The notes: a model not told the origin generated them from the letters alone. Counted from the stretch's first letter, positions 1-8,685 are shown. The stretch: 64,000 bases of DNA from Micromonospora pallida (GCF_900090325.1 NZ_FMHW01000002.1:3466001-3530000), one strand, 5' to 3'. Translations and numbers: made by a program.

Positions 1-61
1 GATCGTCCGGCCGCACGCCGACGAGATGGTCGACGACGTCGAAGTCTGTGCTGGCCGACAC
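1..61 (-). CDS. CMD-domain-like protein, N-terminus only (partial)
   Basis: Only the first 20 codons are inside the window. A GTG start at 61-59 follows a ribosome-binding site (GAAAGGA, 6 bases upstream). The visible peptide begins MSASTDFDVVDHLVGVRPDD. A start of this kind (a short leader, then D-x-x-D-x-L-x-G-x-x-P) resembles CMD-domain (carboxymuconolactone decarboxylase-like) proteins that often accompany NlpA-type transporter genes. It lies 28 bp after the amidohydrolase stop, so it is probably the last visible gene of the leftward metabolic operon. The family call is inference from very little sequence; the existence of a start here is well supported. Confidence 0.45.
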   Translation of the reverse strand, partial: MSASTDFDVVDHLVGVRPDD

Positions 62-88
62 GGGCGGTCCTTTCGGTGGTGCGGGGGG

Positions 89-1345
89 CTAGGACGGAAC
101 GTCGAGACGGGTGCCGAGAGCTGCGAGCGCGGCGCGCACCCCTGCGGGAATCGCGTACTCGGGCTCCGGGGCGAAGTGCGGCGTGTGGTTCGACGGCATG
201 TCGCCGGGTTCTCGGCCGGGGCGGTAGGCGCCGAACATCCAGAAGACGAGGGGTACGCCGATCGCGTCGGCGAGCCAACCCACGTCCTCGCTGCCGGTCG
301 CCCGCAGGTCGCGCGCGACGTTGTCCGACCCGAAGACGGCATCGAGAGCCGCCGCCACCTCGCCGGCCTGCTCCGGCGCGTTGAAGCACCGGGGAAAGCG
401 GCTGATCTCCTCGATCGTCGGCTCGGGCGCGCCGCTCGCGCTCGCCTCGGCGGCGATCATGCGCCGGACAGCGGAGAGGACGGTCTCCCGCGTCTGGGCA
501 TCCGGCGTGCGGATGTTGAGCGAGAGGGTCGCCTCGTCGGGAATGATGTTCTCCTTGGTGCCGGCATGGAAGGTGCCGACGGTGAGCACGGCCGGGGATC
601 CGGGTTCCACCTGCCGGGAGACGACGGTCTGCAGGCGGGTGACGAGGTGGGCACCGAGCACGATCGGGTCGATGGACTCGTGCGGGCGGGCCCCGTGCGC
701 GCCGCGCCCACGCAGTCGCACGCGCCACGAGTCGCCGAGGTTCATGACGTCCCCGACGCCGATCCGCACCTGGTCGCTCGACAGGGATGTCACGTGCTGC
801 GCCAGCACCGCCTCGGGACGCGGGGCCTTCTCCCACAGCCCGTCGTCGACCATCGCCGCCGCCCCCGCGGCCGTCTCCTCGGCCGGCTGGAAGATCCACA
901 CGACGGTGCCGGCCCAGGCGGCCCGGTTCTCGGCCAGCACGCCGGCGGCCGCGAGCGCGACTGTCATGTGGAGGTCGTGGCCGCAGGCATGCATCACCCC
1001 GGACACCGATCCGTCCGGCAGTTGGCCCCTGCCGGTGCTCGCGTAGGCCACGCCCGACTCCTCCTGGATCGGGAGCCCGTCGAGGTCCGCGCGGTAGGCC
1101 ACGACCGGTCCTTCCCCGTTGCGCAGGATGCCGACGACGCCCGTACCGCCGCACCGGAACGTCTCGACGCCCAGGTCGGCGAGTCGTGCCTCGACGAACT
1201 CGGCGGTCCGGTGCTCCTGCCCGGACAGTTCGGGATGGGCATGCAGGTGGTGGTAGACGGACAGCGCCGGAGCCAGCCGTCCCGCACTCCAGAGCCGGCT
1301 CAGGACGGCACCCGCGGGACGCGCCGTCCGCGCCGACCGGTTCAC
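89..1345 (-). CDS. M20D-family amidohydrolase (amino-acylase/hippurate hydrolase type)
   Basis: This 418-residue protein is predicted to hydrolyse an N-acyl or amide bond of an amino-acid-like substrate in the cytoplasm. It shows the M20D landmarks in order: HPELSG near residue 38, the metal-binding ACGHDLHM near 120, PAEE near 153 (catalytic Glu), the dimerisation lid in the middle, and SNHTPHF near the C-terminus, which supplies the last metal ligand. The GTG start overlaps the stop of the aldo/keto reductase gene (GTGA), which fixes the start and implies translational coupling. With the upstream methionine-type importer, it suggests release of an amino acid from an imported conjugate; the substrate cannot be read from the sequence. 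Confidence 0.85.
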   Translation of the reverse strand: MNRSARTARPAGAVLSRLWSAGRLAPALSVYHHLHAHPELSGQEHRTAEFVEARLADLGVETFRCGGTGVVGILRNGEGPVVAYRADLDGLPIQEESGVAYASTGRGQLPDGSVSGVMHACGHDLHMTVALAAAGVLAENRAAWAGTVVWIFQPAEETAAGAAAMVDDGLWEKAPRPEAVLAQHVTSLSSDQVRIGVGDVMNLGDSWRVRLRGRGAHGARPHESIDPIVLGAHLVTRLQTVVSRQVEPGSPAVLTVGTFHAGTKENIIPDEATLSLNIRTPDAQTRETVLSAVRRMIAAEASASGAPEPTIEEISRFPRCFNAPEQAGEVAAALDAVFGSDNVARDLRATGSEDVGWLADAIGVPLVFWMFGAYRPGREPGDMPSNHTPHFAPEPEYAIPAGVRAALAALGTRLDVPS

Positions 1346-2340
1346 GCCGTCACCGGGGCCGTGGCCTCGAAGTCCTGCGCCAACTCGTCGAGGGTGGCCG
1401 TGACGCTCGCGTCGATGTCGAGTTCGGCACCCGCGATGACGTCGTCCAGATGCGACTCACGCCGGATGCCGCAGATGACGTTGACGGCGTCCGACGACGC
1501 GAGGAGGTAGGCGATCGCCAGCGCACCGGGGGTGGTGCCCAGGGACGAGGCGACGGCGGTCAGCCCCTCGACGAGGTCGATGGCCGGTCCGAAGCGGTCG
1601 CCGAACAGCGGGTCGTCACGCCGGGAGCCTTCGCGCGCCGGCGGCGCGGACCTGGTGAACGTGCCGGTGAGCAGCCCGTTCGCGAGGGGTGAGTAGGCGT
1701 GCAGGGACAGCCCCGTCGACGCGCACAGCGGCAGGATGTCGTTACGTACCTCGCGGGCAAGGAGGCTGTACCTGCGCTGCACGATCTCGATCGCGTCGTG
1801 CGCGCGGTAGGTCTCGACGTCCTCGGGAGGACAGTTCGACGCGCCGATCGTGAGGATCTTTCCCTCGTCGCGCAGCGCAATGAGCGTCGCGATCGTGTCC
1901 TCGATCGGCGTCATGAACGGTGGCATCGCCGGGTTGTGGGTGTAGTAGATGTCGATGCGGTCGGTGCCGAGCCGGCGCAGGCTCTCCTCCACCTCGATCC
2001 GGATGGTCCGCGGACTGAGGTTGCGCTTGACGGCGTGTCCGTCCCACGTGAAGCGGTAGCTGCCCTCGTCGTCGCCCCACCACAGCCCGCACTTGGTCGC
2101 GATGATGACGTCATCGCGACGACCGCGGATGGCTTCGCCGATCACCTCCTCGCTGTGGCCGAATCCGTAGACCGGGGCGGTGTCGATGACGTTGATACCG
2201 CGGTCGAGGGCGGCGCGTACGGCGCGGACCGACACCGCGTCGTCGGCATCCGGGTAGCGGAATCCGCCGCCGATGCCCATGGCGCCGAAGGTGATCACGG
2301 ACGCCTTCAGCGAGGTCCGGCCGATCGGGCGGTACTTCAT
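1342..2340 (-). CDS. Aldo/keto reductase
   Basis: A 332-residue NAD(P)H-dependent oxidoreductase of the aldo/keto reductase superfamily. The catalytic tetrad is visible: Asp in NVIDTAPVYGFG, Tyr in the same segment, Lys in ATKCG and His in YYTHNP. The C-terminal cofactor region around the string IRRESHLDDVIAGAE fits the family. The ATG at 2340 is preferred over an in-frame start 30 bases upstream because GAGAGGAAGAT lies at the right distance and the conserved MKYRPIG start follows. It overlaps the amidohydrolase start by four bases. Upstream lies a 14-bp perfect inverted repeat (2383-2425) that may control it. Confidence 0.87.
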   Translation of the reverse strand: MKYRPIGRTSLKASVITFGAMGIGGGFRYPDADDAVSVRAVRAALDRGINVIDTAPVYGFGHSEEVIGEAIRGRRDDVIIATKCGLWWGDDEGSYRFTWDGHAVKRNLSPRTIRIEVEESLRRLGTDRIDIYYTHNPAMPPFMTPIEDTIATLIALRDEGKILTIGASNCPPEDVETYRAHDAIEIVQRRYSLLAREVRNDILPLCASTGLSLHAYSPLANGLLTGTFTRSAPPAREGSRRDDPLFGDRFGPAIDLVEGLTAVASSLGTTPGALAIAYLLASSDAVNVICGIRRESHLDDVIAGAELDIDASVTATLDELAQDFEATAPVTA

Positions 2341-2382
2341 GCGATCTTCCTCTCGAACTAACTCGATCAACGAGATGGGTCG

Positions 2383-2425
2383 GCCGTCAATTGGGCTGAT
2401 GGGGTTGTATCGCCCAATTGACGGC
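2383..2425. promoter_or_regulatory. 14-bp perfect inverted repeat between tautomerase-like and AKR genes
   Basis: GCCGTCAATTGGGC (2383-2396) is repeated inverted at 2412-2425 with a 15-base spacer. It sits in the 118-bp gap between two leftward genes. It could be a dyad operator for a repressor or, as RNA, a strong hairpin that sets differential expression of the two genes. No U-run follows on the minus strand, so a simple intrinsic terminator is less likely. Confidence 0.55.
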
Positions 2426-2458
2426 GCCCCTACTCGGCAACGGCACGGTCGGCCGATG

Positions 2459-2818
2459 TCAGGTCATGTCGAGGCGAAGAACCCCGCCGACTCCGACGTT
2501 TTCGGCGGCATGCTCCTTGATGATGACCACCACCTTGACGGTGTCGCCCCAGTCGATGGCCTGGACGACATCGTTGAGCGCCTTCACTATCCGTCGCTTG
2601 AGCTCCACGCTCTTGCCGGGCGCCGTGTACAGGAAGAACGTGATCTCGTAGCCGTCCTTCACCGTGCAGTTCTCGGGTGGCAGCGGCACGAGGTAGACGC
2701 TGCGCATGTGCGGGGGCAACTCGAAAGCTGTCTGCGCCGCACGCCCGATTTCGTCGACGAACGTGGGGAGATCGACCTTGTCGAGCGGGAGATCGGTCAT
2801 GCCGACGACGCTGACCAT
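2459..2818 (-). CDS. Small tautomerase-superfamily-like protein
   Basis: A 119-residue protein with a beta-alpha-beta pattern: the strand YEITFFLYTAPGKS followed by the helix VELKRRIVKALNDVVQ, as in the 4-oxalocrotonate tautomerase superfamily. The ATG at 2818 follows GGAAGGGA. No proline directly follows the start Met, so the classical catalytic Pro-1 is missing; it may be a degenerate or non-catalytic relative. It lies between metQ and the reductase and is read in the same direction, so it is probably part of the same pathway. The family assignment is from pattern only. Confidence 0.5.
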   Translation of the reverse strand: MVSVVGMTDLPLDKVDLPTFVDEIGRAAQTAFELPPHMRSVYLVPLPPENCTVKDGYEITFFLYTAPGKSVELKRRIVKALNDVVQAIDWGDTVKVVVIIKEHAAENVGVGGVLRLDMT

Positions 2819-2863
2819 GGTGTTCCCTTCCTGGGGGTCGTGGTTCGATGGGCCGGCGAGGAC

Positions 2864-3682
2864 TCAGGGCGTCTTCTTGAGGCCCTTGTAGGTGTTCGCG
2901 ATCCAGGTCTTGTAGTCCGCGGACTGCATGAACGAGACCGCCACGTCGAGCCAGGCGGTGTTCTCGTAGCCCTCCTTGACGACCCAGAGCGTGCCTCCGT
3001 AGGTGCCGTAGACCTCCGGCGTCTCCTCGTAGAGGGCCTTGATCGAGGGGTCCTTCATCAGGTGGACGGTGATCGACGGAGCGGTCATCGCGTCCAGGTC
3101 GGGGAACGCTGCGGCCTTGCTGCGCGGGTTGACCTCGACCCAGCGGAGGTTCTTCGGGTTGGCGGTGACGTCGAGGACCGTGGGTGCCTCGACGCCCTCC
3201 GCGAGCTCGATGAGGCCGTTGGCGGCGAGGAGCTGAAGCTCGCGGGCGCGGTTCGCGGAGTCGTTGGCGATGCCGATGCGCGCGCCGTTCGGAAGGGCGT
3301 CGGCCGAGCCGTGCTTGCTCGAGACGAACTGCACGGCCGTGGTCTGCAGCCAGGGACCGTAGGTGACGAGCGATGATCCGTTGCTGTCCTTGTAGCTCTT
3401 GAGGTAGTTGGCGTTCTGGAAGAAGTTGGCGTCGATGCTGCCGTCCTCGGTGGCCCGATTCATGGCGATGTTGTCGTCGAACACCTGGACCTTCATCGTG
3501 TAGCCCTGCTCAGCCAGATGCTCGGCCACGAAGGTCAGGTCGGGCTCCTCGCGGGCGAGTACGCCGATCGTGACCGTCTTGCCGTCGCCTCCGGAGTCGG
3601 AGCCGGACGAGCAGGCGACGAGGGACACGGCCAGGGCGACGACGGTGAAGAGCGGGATCGCTCTCCTGAGGGGGTTTCGCAT
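2864..3682 (-). CDS. metQ: MetQ/NlpA-family substrate-binding lipoprotein
   Basis: A 272-residue extracytoplasmic binding protein of the methionine-type ABC importer. A positively charged start (MRNPLRRA) and hydrophobic stretch lead to the lipobox LVAC, so Cys would be lipidated after signal peptidase II cleavage. The mature part carries NlpA features such as the N-terminal string KTVTIGVLAREEPDL and DANFFQNANYL. The ATG at 3682 is chosen because the lipoprotein signal begins there; an upstream in-frame start would add nine residues before it. It is third in a metN-metI-metQ order. Ligands of this family include methionine, its derivatives and dipeptides; the ligand here is not known. Confidence 0.88.
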   Translation of the reverse strand: MRNPLRRAIPLFTVVALAVSLVACSSGSDSGGDGKTVTIGVLAREEPDLTFVAEHLAEQGYTMKVQVFDDNIAMNRATEDGSIDANFFQNANYLKSYKDSNGSSLVTYGPWLQTTAVQFVSSKHGSADALPNGARIGIANDSANRARELQLLAANGLIELAEGVEAPTVLDVTANPKNLRWVEVNPRSKAAAFPDLDAMTAPSITVHLMKDPSIKALYEETPEVYGTYGGTLWVVKEGYENTAWLDVAVSFMQSADYKTWIANTYKGLKKTP

Positions 3683-3724
3683 GGGGGTGCTGCCTTTCGC
3701 GCTGGGCAAGTGATGGGGCTGGGG

Positions 3725-4387
3725 TTACCGGAGTTTGCGGTAGAGGGCGTTGCCGCCGAGCTGAATGCCGATCACCATGACGACCAGGATGGCGACGGTG
3801 CCGTACATGATCTGGTCATTGAAGTTCTGGTAGCCGTAGGTCAGGGCGACGGCACCCAGGCCGCCCGCGCCGATCGTGCCGGCCACCGCAGTGAAGCCGA
3901 GCAGCGAGATCACGCCGAGCGTCATCTGCGAGACGACCGCCGGTACCGACTCGGTGACGATGACCCGGAAGGTGATCTGCCGGTCACTCGCGCCGAAGGA
4001 CCGTGCCGCCTCGATGAGGCTCGGATTGACCTCCTTGAAGGCGCTCTCGAGGAGCCGCGCGATCAGCGGGCTGCCCGCGAACGTGATGGCGAAGACCGCC
4101 GCCCACACGCCGATCGACGTGCCGGCTACCAGGCGGGTCAGCGGGATGATCGAGATGGCGAGGATGATGAACGGCACCGACCGCAGCATGCTGATGACGG
4201 TGCTCACGATCTCGTGGACCGTCCGGTTGGGTCGAAGCCCGTGCGTATCGGTCGTTACGAGGACCAGGGCGAGCGTGAACCCCACAAGGGTGCACGTGAC
4301 GAACGAGCCGAGCAGCATGATGATGGTGTCGAGCAGCCCGGGCAGGATGATCCGCTCGAAGAGCTCGGAAAACTCGTACTGGTACAT
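3725..4387 (-). CDS. metI: MetI-type ABC transporter permease
   Basis: A 220-residue integral membrane permease with about five hydrophobic segments. It contains the cytoplasmic coupling loop typical of MetI (EAARSFGASDRQITFRVIV), which docks on the ATPase. The ATG at 4387 shares its A with the metN stop (TGATG), so translation of the two is coupled. The length equals the usual ~217 residues. It acts with MetN and MetQ in import across the membrane. Confidence 0.9.
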   Translation of the reverse strand: MYQYEFSELFERIILPGLLDTIIMLLGSFVTCTLVGFTLALVLVTTDTHGLRPNRTVHEIVSTVISMLRSVPFIILAISIIPLTRLVAGTSIGVWAAVFAITFAGSPLIARLLESAFKEVNPSLIEAARSFGASDRQITFRVIVTESVPAVVSQMTLGVISLLGFTAVAGTIGAGGLGAVALTYGYQNFNDQIMYGTVAILVVMVIGIQLGGNALYRKLR

Positions 4388-5349
4388 CAGATCTCCTTCC
4401 AGTCGGCCCCGAGAGCGGTCAGGCCGTCGCACACCGCGCGGAGATCGGCGTCGGCCACCTGGAGCAGGAACGATCCCGAGACCCGGTCCCGGTAGCGGTC
4501 GAGCCCACCCCACGAGATCTCGAACGGCACGCCGGTGCGGATGGCGAGCTGCGACAGCAGGCTGGTCCCCGCGGCGTCCCGCTGGACGACCCGGACGAGC
4601 GAGGTGCCGGGCGAGACGTCCGGACGACGACCAGCCTCGCGAATGAAGTCCCCCAGCAACTCCGGGTTCTCCAGGAAGAAGTGCTCGACGGATCCCTCCG
4701 CGCGCAGGCGCCCGTCGCTGAGCAGGCCCATCCGGGTGCACACGGACTTCATGACCGCCACCTCGTGGGTCACCACGACGATCGTGAGGCCGAGCTCGCC
4801 GTTGATGCGCTTGAGGAGATCGAGGACCGCCTCGGTGATGTTCGGATCGAGCGCGGAGGTGGCCTCGTCGCACAGCAGGATCGTCGGATCGTTCACCAGG
4901 GCCCGCGCGATGGCGACCCGCTGCTTCTGCCCGCCGCTCAACTCCCGGGGCAGCGCCTTGAGCTTCTCACCGAGTCCGACGAGGTCGAGGAGATCGCGCA
5001 CCTTCCGGTCGGCTGCTGATCTGCGTACGCCCTGGCACTTGAGGGGGAAGTACACGTTGTCGTATACGTTCTTGCGCTCCATCAGGGAGAACTGCTGGAA
5101 CACCATGCCGATTCGGCGGCGGAACTGCGGCAGGTCCCGATCGCTGATGGTACGTATGTCCGTGCCGTCGACGACGATGCTGCCGCTGTCGATCTTCTCG
5201 AGCCGGTTGATACACCGCAGCAGCGTGGACTTCCCCGCGCCGCTCACGCCCACCAGGCCAAAGATCTCCCGCTGGCCGATCTGCAGGTTTATCTCGTCGA
5301 GCACGACGTGATCGCCGTAGGACTTCTTCAGGTCGCGGAACTCGATCAC
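4387..5349 (-). CDS. metN: MetN-type ABC transporter ATP-binding protein
   Basis: A 320-residue ATPase that powers the importer. Walker A GVSGAGKST (near 34-42), the signature LSGGQKQR (near 139), Walker B ILLCDEATSALD and the switch His in VVVTHE are all present. The C-terminal ~80 residues form a NIL/ACT-like domain, which in methionine importers binds methionine and inhibits transport, so substrate feedback is plausible. It is the first gene of the leftward operon; the likely promoter lies in the inverted-repeat region at 5474-5503. Confidence 0.92.
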   Translation of the reverse strand: MIEFRDLKKSYGDHVVLDEINLQIGQREIFGLVGVSGAGKSTLLRCINRLEKIDSGSIVVDGTDIRTISDRDLPQFRRRIGMVFQQFSLMERKNVYDNVYFPLKCQGVRRSAADRKVRDLLDLVGLGEKLKALPRELSGGQKQRVAIARALVNDPTILLCDEATSALDPNITEAVLDLLKRINGELGLTIVVVTHEVAVMKSVCTRMGLLSDGRLRAEGSVEHFFLENPELLGDFIREAGRRPDVSPGTSLVRVVQRDAAGTSLLSQLAIRTGVPFEISWGGLDRYRDRVSGSFLLQVADADLRAVCDGLTALGADWKEI

Positions 5350-5473
5350 CGTCGCTGCACTTCCTTCCCACGCTCATTTCAGTCTCGACACCATTCGGAA
5401 CAGGGCAGGCGACAGCACGCCGGTGTGGTGACTGGCCCCGTGTGCCGGATGACCAGCAAGTTCGCCACGCCGA

Positions 5474-5503
5474 ACCCTACTAAACCTAGCGACCAGGTAG
5501 GGT
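5474..5503. promoter_or_regulatory. Divergent promoter within a 7-bp inverted repeat
   Basis: ACCCTAC (5474-5480) and GTAGGGT (5497-5503) are perfect inverted arms. Each contains TAGGGT reading outward, matching the actinobacterial -10 form TANNNT, one for metNIQ (minus) and one for the FAD protein (plus). The plus copy ends six bases before the GTG at 5510, so the plus transcript would be leaderless, while the metN leader would be about 115 bases long. The symmetry could also be an operator that controls both directions together. Confidence 0.5.
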
Positions 5504-5509
5504 AAGCCT

Positions 5510-7570
5510 GTGACCCGATTCATAGGCATTAATCCACTATGGACACTTCGCCCCGCCCGCCCTGCCATCGCGCTCATCGGCGCAGGCCCCCGGGGGGTGT
5601 CGCTGCTCGAACGGATCGGCGCGAATCTCGCAAACTTCCCCGATATCGACCACCTCGACATACATGTCATCGACGACACCGAGCTCGGTGCGGGTCGTAT
5701 CTGGCGCACCGACCAAACACGCCAGATGTGCATGAACACCCTCGCGGGGGCCGTGACACTCTTCACCGACGACACCGTGACGATGGCCGGCCCGGTCGCA
5801 CCCGGACCCACGCTGTTCGAGTGGTGCCGGCTCGCACTCGACACCGCGCACCCGTCGCCGTCGTCGGCGATCCAGGTGGCGGACATCGACCCGGCCCACC
5901 GCGCCGCGTTCGCCTCCATCGCTGTCCGCCCGGGCTTCGTCGACGACTACCGCGACGAGCTTGAGGCGATCACGGTCGCATCACATCCAAGCCGATCACT
6001 CTATGGCGAGTACATCCGCTGGTGCTTCGAGCGGGCACTCCACACCCTGCCGGAGCGCGTGACCGTTGCCACCCACCTGGCGCGAGCCGTCGGCGTACGC
6101 GAGGACGGCGGGCGCCAGCTCGTCGAACTCAGCACCGGTGCGGTGCTCGCGTGCGATGCCGTCGTGGCCGCGACCGGGTGGATGCCGCGCGACCACACCG
6201 ACGAGGAACACGGTTTCCTGGCGGTGCTGGCCAGGCATTCCGAGATGACATGGGTACGTCCCGACAACCCGATCGACCAGGCCCTCGAAGATGTTCCGGA
6301 CGGGGCGACCGCGATCGTACGCGGGCTCGGGATGGGCTTCTTCGACACGATGACGCTGCTGACCATCGGCCGCGGGGGGCGATTCGTCGACGACTCGCTG
6401 ACGCGGGCGGGCGTGCGCTACGAACCGTCGGGACGCGAACCGAAGATGTACGTCACCTCTCACCGGGGCGTCCCGTACCGGGCGAAGTCGCTCTACGGCT
6501 CACTGCCGCCCTCGGCACCGCAGCGCTACCTGCGGTCGGTCGACTGGTCGACGATCCCACGTCCCATCGACTTCGACCGTCAGCTGTGGCCGCTCATCGT
6601 CAAGGACGCGTTCGTCGACTACTACGAGACGCTTCACCGCGTACGCCCCGAAGCGTTCGCCGCCCCCCTGACCACGGTCCTCGCGACGATCGACACCACC
6701 GAAGGCGTGCCGTCGGCACTCGACGCCGCGATAGCGCCACACGTTCCGGACGCCACGGACCGCTTCGACCTGCCGGCAGCGATGTCGCCGGTCCGCGGAG
6801 CGTTCCCCAATCCCGAGACATTCACCGACCGGGTCGCCGACTACATGGCCGAGGACCTCACCGAGTCGGCGAAGGGACGGGACAGCGCCATCAAGGCCGG
6901 ACTGTGGTCGATCAGCGCGGCGCGACAGCTGGCGAACGCCATCGGAACGTTCGGCGGCTTCGACGCCGAGTCGCGCGCGAGCGGCTTCCGCACCCTGCAG
7001 GCGTTCGGCGGCATGGTCGGCAGCGGCCCACCGGCCTTTCGCAGCCGCCAGTTGCTGGCCCTCGTGGACGCCGGTCTCGTCAGGTTCATCGGCCCCGCGG
7101 CGCACGTCGTCGCCGACGACGAACTCGGCCTCTTCCGCGCCGAGTCGCCCGCCGTCGCCGGTTCCGCCGTCACCAGTCCCGTGCTCATCGACGCGTGGAT
7201 GCACGCGCACGACGTCACGGCCAGCGCCGACACCCTCACCCACTCGCTCGCGGCGGCGGGCCGCATGCGTCCGTTCAGCGTCCGTGGACGGGACGGACGT
7301 CGGCACCGCACCGGCGGATTCGACGTCGACCCCCAGACGGGGCTACTGGTCCATCCCGACGGCACACGCGACACCGCGTTCCACGTCGCCGGCATCCCCC
7401 TTGACGAGGTGATGGGCGACACGATCATCAGCCCGATGCCGCGCACCGATCCCACGACGCTGCGGGAGACCGACCGCGTGGCCCGTAGCGCCCTGCGGGT
7501 GGCGGCCGATGCCGCCACCTCCGTCCGTACGTCGAGGGGAAACCGCGTTTCGCCGACGTTCAACGGTTGA
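5510..7570 (+). CDS. FAD/NAD(P)-binding protein (NAD_binding_9 type)
   Basis: A 686-residue protein with a Rossmann dinucleotide-binding start, AIALIGAGPRGVSLLERI, and a second nucleotide-binding-like segment VVAATGW near residue 220. Proteins of this architecture are large flavin-dependent enzymes resembling N-hydroxylating monooxygenases; their substrates are mostly unknown. The GTG start has no ribosome-binding site, but a -10-like TAGGGT lies six bases upstream, consistent with a leaderless message. It is transcribed away from metNIQ from a shared region, so it probably acts on the imported compound. An active role in oxidation is inference. Confidence 0.75.
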   Translation: MTRFIGINPLWTLRPARPAIALIGAGPRGVSLLERIGANLANFPDIDHLDIHVIDDTELGAGRIWRTDQTRQMCMNTLAGAVTLFTDDTVTMAGPVAPGPTLFEWCRLALDTAHPSPSSAIQVADIDPAHRAAFASIAVRPGFVDDYRDELEAITVASHPSRSLYGEYIRWCFERALHTLPERVTVATHLARAVGVREDGGRQLVELSTGAVLACDAVVAATGWMPRDHTDEEHGFLAVLARHSEMTWVRPDNPIDQALEDVPDGATAIVRGLGMGFFDTMTLLTIGRGGRFVDDSLTRAGVRYEPSGREPKMYVTSHRGVPYRAKSLYGSLPPSAPQRYLRSVDWSTIPRPIDFDRQLWPLIVKDAFVDYYETLHRVRPEAFAAPLTTVLATIDTTEGVPSALDAAIAPHVPDATDRFDLPAAMSPVRGAFPNPETFTDRVADYMAEDLTESAKGRDSAIKAGLWSISAARQLANAIGTFGGFDAESRASGFRTLQAFGGMVGSGPPAFRSRQLLALVDAGLVRFIGPAAHVVADDELGLFRAESPAVAGSAVTSPVLIDAWMHAHDVTASADTLTHSLAAAGRMRPFSVRGRDGRRHRTGGFDVDPQTGLLVHPDGTRDTAFHVAGIPLDEVMGDTIISPMPRTDPTTLRETDRVARSALRVAADAATSVRTSRGNRVSPTFNG

Positions 7571-7618
7571 CAATGGCGTCTCCCCAGCTTCCGACTTCAA
7601 CTGGTCGAGGAGCAGCAT

Positions 7619-8038
7619 CTACTCAGGTGGAGAACAGCTCACTGACCGATTTCGGGTCAGCCAGGGGTCGACAATCCGGCCGACCAACTCTGGCACCCAC
7701 TCGACGTACTCGACCTCGGCCCCACCAGCATGCCGGGCGTACAGGTAACGACCGGTCGCGCTGGTCGCCTCCGGGGTGGTGACCTCGCCGCCCGAGGCGA
7801 CCAGCCGGGCGACGACCGCGTCCAGGTCATCGACGATCACGGTGGCGGAGGCGTGCCCGTAACGGGACCGCTCCTCGGGTGGGCCGGCGATCACCAGGAA
7901 GTCGCCGACCGCGGCCAACTCGATCGCGTCGAACGCGAACCGCAGATCCGGCTCCGCGCCGACCAGGGTCCGCAGCAACGGCAGCGAGGCGTCGAGGTCG
8001 TCCACCCAAAGCCTGGCGTACGTTTTCAAGATGGTCAT
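7619..8038 (-). CDS. VOC-family (glyoxalase/bleomycin-resistance-like) protein
   Basis: A 139-residue protein with two beta-alpha-beta-beta-beta modules typical of the vicinal oxygen chelate fold: ARLWVDDLDASLPLL starts the first, and VIVDDLDAVVARLVASGGEV the second, ending in a Glu-containing strand AEVEYVEW. The ATG at 8038 starts the conserved first strand. It is divergent from the HxlR regulator 112 bp away, a common arrangement in which the regulator controls a detoxification enzyme. The substrate is unknown. Confidence 0.8.
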   Translation of the reverse strand: MTILKTYARLWVDDLDASLPLLRTLVGAEPDLRFAFDAIELAAVGDFLVIAGPPEERSRYGHASATVIVDDLDAVVARLVASGGEVTTPEATSATGRYLYARHAGGAEVEYVEWVPELVGRIVDPWLTRNRSVSCSPPE

Positions 8039-8150
8039 ACCCACCACTCCTGTACGTTGAGGTTTGCCAACCAGACCGTAGGACGATGGCTGCGGATGGG
8101 GTAAGTACGCACTTTTTGGTAAGAGGCACACTCGAAGCGAGGAACGGCGA

Positions 8151-8531
8151 GTGGACGAGTCGTTTCCCGGCACGCCGACGGCGACCGACGTGGAACGGGT
8201 GCACGCGGTGGCGCGCGAGGTGTTCGACGTGGTCGGCACCAAGTGGGCGGTACCGGTCATCGAGGCCATCGGCACCGATGCGCGCCGCTTCGGCGAGCTG
8301 CACCGGCAGGTCGCCGGCATCAGCCACCGGCTGCTCACCGCCACGCTGCGACAGTTGGAGCGGCACGGGGTGGTCGACCGTACCGTCCATCCCACCGTGC
8401 CGCCACGCACCGAGTACCGGCTCACCCCCGCAGGCCGAGAGCTGCACAGCACGATCAACGGCTTCTGTCGGTGGAGCCGCCACCACCTGGACGAGATCCT
8501 TGCCGCACGCCACCGGTTCGAGCAGGCTTGA
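8151..8531 (+). CDS. HxlR-family winged-helix regulator
   Basis: A 126-residue transcription regulator. The HxlR/MarR-like winged helix runs from FDVVGTKWAVPVIEAI through the recognition helix ISHRLLTATLRQLERHGVV to the wing with EYRLTPAGRELH. A GTG start at 8151 follows AGCGAGGAA. A single Cys (NGFCRW) near residue 104 could serve redox or electrophile sensing, as in some relatives. It probably regulates the divergent VOC gene and itself from the 8039-8150 spacer. Confidence 0.85.
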   Translation: MDESFPGTPTATDVERVHAVAREVFDVVGTKWAVPVIEAIGTDARRFGELHRQVAGISHRLLTATLRQLERHGVVDRTVHPTVPPRTEYRLTPAGRELHSTINGFCRWSRHHLDEILAARHRFEQA

Positions 8532-8685
8532 CACCCGCAGACCGATTACACCGCGTTACTCGGACACCCACGGGTGGCTTACGGTCGGCGTCGAGCCTGG
8601 CTACGGTGCTGGCCCGTTGACGTGGAGCGTACGGCGGGATGGACGTGGGTGGTGGTGTTCGGTGAGCACGCACCACCCGTTGAGG

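Noticed and set aside
5449..5505. 18-residue possible leader peptide ending just before the FAD gene
   Set aside because: No ribosome-binding site, no regulatory codon run, and it lies upstream of the likely transcription start.
5400..5509. S-box (SAM riboswitch)-like stretch on the plus strand (GGTGACTGGCCCCGTG...CCGG) near metNIQ
   Set aside because: It lies on the strand opposite to metNIQ, the downstream S-box core and closing stem are not found, and the plus-strand promoter appears to be downstream of it.
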